In this document: piece after piece, positions 58,780-64,000 of the stretch
How positions within the stretch are numbered: position 1 is the stretch's first letter
Layout of the letters: every line of letters starts with the position of its first letter
IMG/VR virus record: IMGVR_UViG_3300021962_000068
Coordinates: 1 to 64,000 of that record
Source of the DNA: a virus
Strand: one strand, 5' to 3'
Length of the DNA stretch: 64,000 nt
The notes under the pieces: generated by a model
Told to the model about the DNA's origin: nothing
The model's input: the letters and a program-made list of their open reading frames with translations, nothing else
The model's database searches: none
Made by a program: the position numbers and the translations under genes

Positions 58780-59940
58780 TTAAGCATTTGGTGAATAGTA
58801 AGTAACTACTAGTTCGTTAGTTTGCTCAACGTCAAACTCACTTGCACCACTATTCCAGCCTTGAGCTGTAAAGTTAATAGTAGTTGAAATTACTGATTCA
58901 CTAGAGATTGTTGGGATTTGCACACTGGTATGTGGCATATCAAAGTGGATGCGTAGTGGAGCTGCTGCGCCACCGCCAAGATAAATATTTAAGTCCCAAT
59001 TTGGTTCTGTAGTATTATCAGCATCTACTAGTAGTTGGCTCATTAGAGGGCCAGTATTTCCTGCACCAGTTTTTAAGTAGGCTGTTAGTGAACCACTAAC
59101 TGCACGAGTACCGGTAAAGTATGTAATAGGCTTATTAACAATACCAAGATTAGCTGGTGTTAGATAAGTAACATTATTAGAAATAGTAATGCTACCACCA
59201 GTTAGAGGAATGTTATAAATAGTACCTGCTCCACCCTTTTGTATAGTAACAGCACTTAATTTATTAGCTAAGTAATGTGCTGCAACATCTTTGGCTTTAC
59301 AAGAACCAGTATAAGAACCACTTAAAGAACTAACTCCAGCAACTGGTGTGCCAATAACTAAGTCAGTACCACGACCGGTTAGTTTAGCTGCTCTACCTGT
59401 CCACTGAATAGTTGCAATTGCATCAATACCAAAATCAATTGTAGCTTGGTCTAAAACACAGTTTTCTAATACATATGTATCATTATCAACTGCCATTAGT
59501 AGTACAAATTTTTCTAGTTGGTGCTTATCGCTGTTATTCCAGTTAACAGAAGCATTACTTACGCCATCTACGCCATCTGACCAGCCGCTGCCATCATCAG
59601 ATGAAAGAGCACCCCAAAGAACGCCTTCTTCAGCACCAATATCTTGACCGCCAACAGTAGCTTTAGTAGGTCTCATGTATGTACTAAAACTAAACTCAAC
59701 TGGATCTAGTGCTGTATTAAATGTACGCTGACCACGAATAGGTTCGTTGCCAGACTCATTTAGTGTGATGGTGTCGCTAGTAGTATTTTGTGAAAAACTA
59801 AATCCATCTAGGATTTGAATTTCGTATGCCGTTGTGTCATCAAGGGTTGGGGAACCTAATAGTTCTCCAGTAACTTGATTAACTGCAGCGGCACCTTTTA
59901 CTAAAACCATCTTAGTATTACGAATTAGATTAACTGCCAT
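58780..59940 (-). CDS. Major tail tube protein (386 aa)
   Basis: Its location upstream of the G/GT chaperones and its beta-rich sequence fit a tube protein. Matching segments are TAYEIQILDGFSFSQNTTSDTITLNESG, GQRTFNTALDPVEFSFSTYMRP and LTGGSITISNNVTYLTPANLGIVNKPITYFTGTRAVSGSLTAYL. At 386 residues it is longer than lambda gpV; the last 120 residues may be a surface domain. It is likely the most abundant tail protein. AAGGAATAAC precedes the ATG, with a small AAATAG-GCGA-CTATTT hairpin just upstream. Confidence 0.8.
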   Translation of the reverse strand: MAVNLIRNTKMVLVKGAAAVNQVTGELLGSPTLDDTTAYEIQILDGFSFSQNTTSDTITLNESGNEPIRGQRTFNTALDPVEFSFSTYMRPTKATVGGQDIGAEEGVLWGALSSDDGSGWSDGVDGVSNASVNWNNSDKHQLEKFVLLMAVDNDTYVLENCVLDQATIDFGIDAIATIQWTGRAAKLTGRGTDLVIGTPVAGVSSLSGSYTGSCKAKDVAAHYLANKLSAVTIQKGGAGTIYNIPLTGGSITISNNVTYLTPANLGIVNKPITYFTGTRAVSGSLTAYLKTGAGNTGPLMSQLLVDADNTTEPNWDLNIYLGGGAAAPLRIHFDMPHTSVQIPTISSESVISTTINFTAQGWNSGASEFDVEQTNELVVTYYSPNA

Positions 59941-59995
59941 AGTTATTCCTTTTATGTATTAAATAGTCGCCTATTTAGCTAGATATTTATCTGCG

Positions 59996-60448
59996 TTAAT
60001 AATTGACTGTGTTTATTGGATATCGGACCTGAACACTTATTTCACCGACTCCATATGGTGATAATACTCCTTCATCCGTTACTATACTAGTTATTAGTAT
60101 TTCTGTAGTATCAGAAGAATTATCTGTGTCGTATACGAGGTTTCTATTTTTGTCGATACACTTTTCTATATCTGACAGTAACATCTCTAATTCTTCTTGA
60201 GATTCTTCACCTTTTACATATACTTTAATTCCAATATTTAGAAAGCCCCAAGCAAACTGGCTTGGATGGTACTCTCTAACTTCTGAGCCGGGGCTCATAT
60301 AAATTGATGGAAAATCGTTAATTTCGTCCCAAAATTTTAACTTTGGATAACTATTATTATAGATATTGGTTTGATAACCATTAGTTCCATCAATCTCTTT
60401 TAACTTTTCGGCTAAAGCCTTAATAATACTTGTTCTTTTAGTACTCAT
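59996..60448 (-). CDS. Tail terminator / completion protein (gpU-like, 150 aa)
   Basis: Its place just before the tail tube gene and its sequence fit the tail terminator family. Matching segments are an N-terminal helix TSIIKALAEKLKEIDG, then FPSIYMSPGSEVREYHPSQFAWGFLNIGIKVYVKGEES, the helix QEELEMLLSDIEKCIDKN and a final strand VGEISVQVRYPI. It caps the tail tube where it joins the head. The start overlaps the preceding gene by 4 bases. Confidence 0.75.
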   Translation of the reverse strand: MSTKRTSIIKALAEKLKEIDGTNGYQTNIYNNSYPKLKFWDEINDFPSIYMSPGSEVREYHPSQFAWGFLNIGIKVYVKGEESQEELEMLLSDIEKCIDKNRNLVYDTDNSSDTTEILITSIVTDEGVLSPYGVGEISVQVRYPINTVNY

Positions 60449-62040
60449 ACTAAGACCGCCCGCATTCTATTTGCTACCTGTTGGGAAGCAAGTTCTCTTA
60501 TTGATTTAGATATTAGTAGTCTAGGACTACGTGTACCTGGAGACCCTTGTTTAAATCCTGGTTCAAAAGTTTGATAAGGATTACGCATATAGGTATAAAA
60601 AGCAGTTATCATGCCTTCACGACTTTGCGACATTTTAGTAACTTTAACGCTTTCAGCAAATCTACCGCTTTGTAAGTTTAGAATATCTCGCCTACTGCCG
60701 TCGCCCATGTTCTCTTTAATTTTTTGAGATAAACTCATATTAATTAAATTTTGCAATTTAACTAAACTTGGTAATCCTTGCGCTTTAAAATTTATTGAGG
60801 AGCTGCTAGGTTTTATACCTACGACTTTTTTACCAGGTTTAATTATACCAGATAGCGTAGATACTTTTTCTTTTACTGTATTTCTACTTTTTCTTGAAGT
60901 AGTAGCTTTAAACGAAGTTACGCGCTCTCCGGCAATGGTTTTTAAAATTACATTAGTAATATGTTCTTCTAAACTTGGAGAACTTCTACCTTTTAATACT
61001 AGTCTACCTAACTTAGACCCCGCACTAGTAAAAGCTTGTGCTAGTTTGTTTAGTGTAGCCCTATTGACGCCATAAGGAGAGTTTTTTTCAAGAGTTGAAC
61101 CACGTAGTTGATTTAATACGCTATTTTCAAATTTAACTATATTACCACCAAAAGATACAAAGATTTTTACAAAAGAATCAGAAAAATCTTTTGTGATAGT
61201 AATGTATTCTTCAACCTGTCTTGATGTATTTATAAAATCTTCTGTAGCAAGCATTGCTTTTTTAGCTTTAGCTTCTACCGATCCTTCGCTCTGCATTACA
61301 TCAAAAATTATAGATACTATTTTTGGAGAATTAAAACTTAAAGTTATATTACCTTCTGCATCCGTACTTCCAACCGCAGTATGTCCATAGTCTAGTAGTT
61401 TTCCAACGGAGTCTATATCTGTATTTAGACCTCTTACTGCAATTAGACCTTCTAAAGAATTAGATAGTGCGTTAGACCAACCTTTATTACTAGCTAATAA
61501 ATCAAAGGTTGGAAATATATAGAAACTGGCTTGGCTACTTGATAGATCTGATAAAAATAAAACTTTATCAAAAATATTTTTAAACTGTTTAATAACTAAG
61601 TTAGGGTTTTCCGCACCTACTGTAGCTATAGATTTAACTTTTTCTTGTAATACTTTACTATTTGTAGAGGTACTAATACCTTTTAAGTAACTTTCTGCAC
61701 TTTTAATAGTATCTAGTATAAGATCTATTTCTGCATTAGTTAGTTTTTTTGCTCTGTTTTTATTTGAAGATGCAAATTCTTCCCCAATAAACTCACTAAT
61801 AGAAGATTCTAAATTAGTATATTTCTGGAGCTCTCTTTTTATATTATTATAGTCTATAACAAATAAAGTTGGAAATGTAGCATCAACTACACTTCTAAAA
61901 GATAAGTTTTTTCGCTCGTATAATCTTTCGTCTCTGTAGGACAGACCCTGCTTAACATAAGTACCTATACTTTCTAACAAGTTAGGAGCTAGATTCTGTA
62001 CAAATTCTGGTGCAGCATAAGTTATTTTACCTGCTGCCAT
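60445..62040 (-). CDS. Large neck / head-tail protein of unknown family (531 aa)
   Basis: Position between the connector and tail terminator places it in the neck. The C-terminal 110 residues (RRDILNLQSGRFAESVKVTKMSQSREGMITAFYTYMRNPYQTFEPG) look like the HK97 gp10-type tail-completion proteins. The first 400 residues are a helix-rich extension with no family I recognise (LERKNLSFRSVVDATFPTLFVIDYNNIKRELQ..., KVLFLSDLSSSQASFYIFPTFDLL). This is far larger than the usual 100-150 aa, so it may carry an extra function. Confidence 0.65.
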   Translation of the reverse strand: MAAGKITYAAPEFVQNLAPNLLESIGTYVKQGLSYRDERLYERKNLSFRSVVDATFPTLFVIDYNNIKRELQKYTNLESSISEFIGEEFASSNKNRAKKLTNAEIDLILDTIKSAESYLKGISTSTNSKVLQEKVKSIATVGAENPNLVIKQFKNIFDKVLFLSDLSSSQASFYIFPTFDLLASNKGWSNALSNSLEGLIAVRGLNTDIDSVGKLLDYGHTAVGSTDAEGNITLSFNSPKIVSIIFDVMQSEGSVEAKAKKAMLATEDFINTSRQVEEYITITKDFSDSFVKIFVSFGGNIVKFENSVLNQLRGSTLEKNSPYGVNRATLNKLAQAFTSAGSKLGRLVLKGRSSPSLEEHITNVILKTIAGERVTSFKATTSRKSRNTVKEKVSTLSGIIKPGKKVVGIKPSSSSINFKAQGLPSLVKLQNLINMSLSQKIKENMGDGSRRDILNLQSGRFAESVKVTKMSQSREGMITAFYTYMRNPYQTFEPGFKQGSPGTRSPRLLISKSIRELASQQVANRMRAVLV

Positions 62041-62042
62041 AT

Positions 62043-62612
62043 TTAATCCCAGCTAGCTTTATAGAGGTTAAGTACGCGAGCAATATGACTAGGAAATTGT
62101 GCACTGGTCATATACTCAAGCTGTAAGCTACCACTTGATGTAGTTTTTTGCATATGCGAAATTGCATCGCTTTTCATGTAAAAAACCATTAAGTCTAAAA
62201 CTGCTAATTTTAAATCTTGAGGTATTGTTTCATATCCAGCAAAATAAGATACTTTATAACCATTAATCTTTTTTGTAAACCCTGAACTAGATAAACTCTG
62301 CAAGGTTTGATTTTCTTCATCGAAAGCGTAGTTTACGTATTCTTCCATGTCTGTGTAGTCTTGACCATAATTTTCACTGGTTTCAAAACTAATAATACGC
62401 ACAACTGGATATTCTTTAAAGTAGTATGTAGAGCTACCGCCACTAAAATACTCAGTTTTAGCCTCATCTAGATGGTCATTAAATCTTCTGCCACAAAAGC
62501 TCTTTACTAGCTCACTAACTTTTGGAATTAATGAGTCGATTATGGCGTCCTGATTTTCGCTATTAATTCCAACATATGCTTTATATTCTTGTCTTGTAAT
62601 TAAATCGGCCAT
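62043..62612 (-). CDS. Head-tail connector / adaptor protein (gp6-like, 189 aa)
   Basis: The N-terminus LITRQEYKAYVGINSENQDAIIDSLIPKVSELVKSFCGRRF is the standard start of HK97 gp6-type adaptors. The middle has the beta segment TYYFKEYPVVRIISFET, and a C-terminal helical stretch follows (DLKLAVLDLMVFYMKS). It forms a ring under the portal. It is transcribed after the capsid gene and a terminator-like hairpin pair. Confidence 0.8.
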   Translation of the reverse strand: MADLITRQEYKAYVGINSENQDAIIDSLIPKVSELVKSFCGRRFNDHLDEAKTEYFSGGSSTYYFKEYPVVRIISFETSENYGQDYTDMEEYVNYAFDEENQTLQSLSSSGFTKKINGYKVSYFAGYETIPQDLKLAVLDLMVFYMKSDAISHMQKTTSSGSLQLEYMTSAQFPSHIARVLNLYKASWD

Positions 62613-62627
62613 TTTACGACTCCTTGT

Positions 62628-62688
62628 TATCTTTTTATAGATACTCGTAAAAGTACCTATAAAAAGATAGGGAGATTTACTCCCTATC
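62628..62688 (-). terminator. Two overlapping hairpins behind the capsid gene
   Basis: Read on the - strand, GATAGGGAG-TAAAT-CTCCCTATC is a perfect 9-bp hairpin followed by TTTTTAT, a terminator. The bases from CTATC on also form a second, longer stem (18 bp with one mismatch) with TATCTTTTTATAG...CTATAAAAAGATA. The two cannot form at once. The ribosome site AAGGAG for the connector gene lies directly after. Confidence 0.75.
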
Positions 62689-62704
62689 TTAAACCTAATT
62701 TAGA

Positions 62705-64000
62705 TTAGGCAACCCAACGTAGAACTGAAAGACCAGCACCATGATTGGTGGTGATCTGAGTCATGCCAGTGCGTAAGGAAGCAACTAGTACACGACGCTG
62801 AGTTTCGACTAGCTCTTGAGTGTCGAAACGTAGACCACGCTGATTACCAACTAAGAAGTTACCTGGGGCAACTGCGATAACAGCAGCTTCGCCGTCAGCT
62901 TTAGTGTTGAAAGAAGCTGAAACGATAACTGGAGTGTTACCAACTGAACCAACTTGACCAGTGATTAAAGTGGCTTGTGCACCAACTTTATCCATTGTTT
63001 GGAAAGTGGTATCGTCTAGTAGGTCATAGTAAGCCTCGGTAGAAACGATATAAGCCATTTCAGCAGGATCTAGACCCCAATAGCCCATATCACGACGTAG
63101 GTTACGTAGCATTGATACAGTGATCTTGTCGGCATTAGAAATGTCGGCAGTAACAGTTGAAGCAGCATCATAAGAAGCTAAACCAGCAACTGGATCAGCA
63201 CCTGCGCCAGCACCTAATAGGAATGCCTTGTCAACTGACTTGGCAACGCGACGAACCATTGCGTCACGAACGATTGGTAGAAGAACTAGTAGTGCGTCTT
63301 CTTCCTCTTCGTAGTTTAGGTACTCACGAGTAGCAACTTTATAAGCGTTTAGTGTGATTTCGCTTAGTTGATGAGTTTGAGCAGCACCAGCACTGTTTGC
63401 GGTACCAAACTGAGCGTTAGTTACCCAAGTGGCATCGCCAGCTTCTGGGTTGACTGGAATAGTCATAACGTTAGTTTGCATTGTAATGTTACGCATTAAT
63501 GGTGACACTACTAAACGACGGCGAACCTCGTTTTCCATATTCATGGAAACTTCTAGTTCCCAAGTAGCGCTTGGTACGTGTGGGCCAGCTTTTTCAATAA
63601 TTGAACGACCGTAGTTGGTTGACTCAATTGACTTCTGAGCAATCTTGCTTAGTAGAACAGCGCTTTCACGCTCGGTGTAAGTTGAGCCTTCGCCTTTGTT
63701 GTCAGCAAATTGCATTTTTGATGCTTGAATTTTAGCAAGCTCATCAGCTTTTTCTTTGATAGCAGCTTCTAGACCAGCTAGAACAGACTTGCTCTCAGCT
63801 GACTGCTCTTCTAGGCGCTTGGTGACTTCTTCTAGAAGACGCTCTGCACCGGTATCAACTGTCTTAACAGTAGCTTCGACGGTTGACTTGATTTTGCTTT
63901 CTAGTTCAGCTTGAGCGGCTTGAGCAGCTTTTTCTTGTGCTTCTTTAGCAGCCTGTGCTTCTAGAATTGATTTAGTTGCCTCTGCGGCAGCTTGCTTAGC
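62705..64000 (-). CDS. Major capsid protein, HK97 fold (N-terminus outside the window)
   Basis: The frame continues unbroken beyond 64000, so the ATG at 63715 is internal and the true start is outside. The visible N-terminal 95 residues are a charged coiled coil rich in Ala, Glu and Lys (the scaffold-like delta domain, normally cut off by a protease). The capsid body follows: VVSPLMRNITMQTNVMTIPVNP...DATWVTNAQF, LNAYKVATREYLNYEEEEDALLVLLPIVRDAMVRRVAKSVDKAFLLG, GLRFDTQELVETQRRVLVASLRTGM. It lacks any stop in 432 codons here. Protease and portal should lie beyond 64000. Confidence 0.9.
   Translation of the reverse strand, partial: AKQAAAEATKSILEAQAAKEAQEKAAQAAQAELESKIKSTVEATVKTVDTGAERLLEEVTKRLEEQSAESKSVLAGLEAAIKEKADELAKIQASKMQFADNKGEGSTYTERESAVLLSKIAQKSIESTNYGRSIIEKAGPHVPSATWELEVSMNMENEVRRRLVVSPLMRNITMQTNVMTIPVNPEAGDATWVTNAQFGTANSAGAAQTHQLSEITLNAYKVATREYLNYEEEEDALLVLLPIVRDAMVRRVAKSVDKAFLLGAGAGADPVAGLASYDAASTVTADISNADKITVSMLRNLRRDMGYWGLDPAEMAYIVSTEAYYDLLDDTTFQTMDKVGAQATLITGQVGSVGNTPVIVSASFNTKADGEAAVIAVAPGNFLVGNQRGLRFDTQELVETQRRVLVASLRTGMTQITTNHGAGLSVLRWVA

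Noticed and set aside
63429-63715. ATG at 63715 as the start of the capsid protein
   Set aside because: The frame is open without a stop to the window edge and encodes a coiled-coil scaffold domain typical of HK97-type capsid precursors.

Overview
The window is part of the genome of a tailed, double-stranded DNA phage. It reads as an A+T-rich (about one third G+C by eye), apparently strictly lytic siphovirus. The tail genes follow the lambda order: tail-terminator-like, tail tube, G/GT chaperone with -1 frameshift, tape measure, M-like, L-like, then a K-I-J-like tip protein. The replication genes resemble those of T5-like phages: DnaB-type helicase, primase, PolA-type polymerase, SF2 helicase, SbcD/SbcC pair, flap exonuclease, dUTPase, and a NAD+-dependent ligase split over two genes. 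No integrase, repressor, portal or terminase is visible; portal and terminase would be expected just beyond position 64000. The host cannot be named. The tmRNA tag and the permuted tmRNA layout point loosely to a proteobacterium, and that is inference.

Layout. Positions 1-26815 are all on the + strand. First comes a run of small unknown genes with three tRNAs, a UV-damage endonuclease, a deaminase-like protein and ThyX (1-7330). Next is a circularly permuted, two-piece tmRNA gene (about 7332-7664). Then follow DNA-binding proteins and the split ligase (7719-12081), the replication and recombination block (12449-24280), and nucleotide metabolism (dUTPase and a B12-dependent ribonucleotide reductase, 24273-26665). 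A bidirectional terminator at 26815-26850 separates this half from the - strand half. Read in transcription order from 64000 down to 26849, the - strand half holds: major capsid protein (cut by the window edge), connector and neck proteins, tail tube, G/GT chaperones, tape measure, tail tip complex, a tail spike with an S74 chaperone, several fibre proteins, a holin-like protein, a lysozyme, PhoH and an unknown structural-type protein.

Control. Ten + strand and two - strand promoters share a -10 TATAAT-like box exactly 17 bases after a TTGnnn hexamer. Most also carry an upstream AAATTT-nn-ACTTG block. Two of them are followed at once by a terminator-like hairpin, and two drive nearly leaderless genes. 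Intrinsic terminators separate the modules.

The most unusual find is the phage-borne permuted tmRNA. It has a 7-bp acceptor stem with a G3-U70 pair, a P2 helix, a T arm, encoded CCA, and an open tag reading ANDEVFALAA. Its acceptor piece lies upstream of its tag-coding piece. Other points of note are a tail fibre that appears split by a frame change near 30560, G+C-rich mosaic blocks inside the fibre genes, and a single 1498-residue protein that joins the lambda K, I and J functions.
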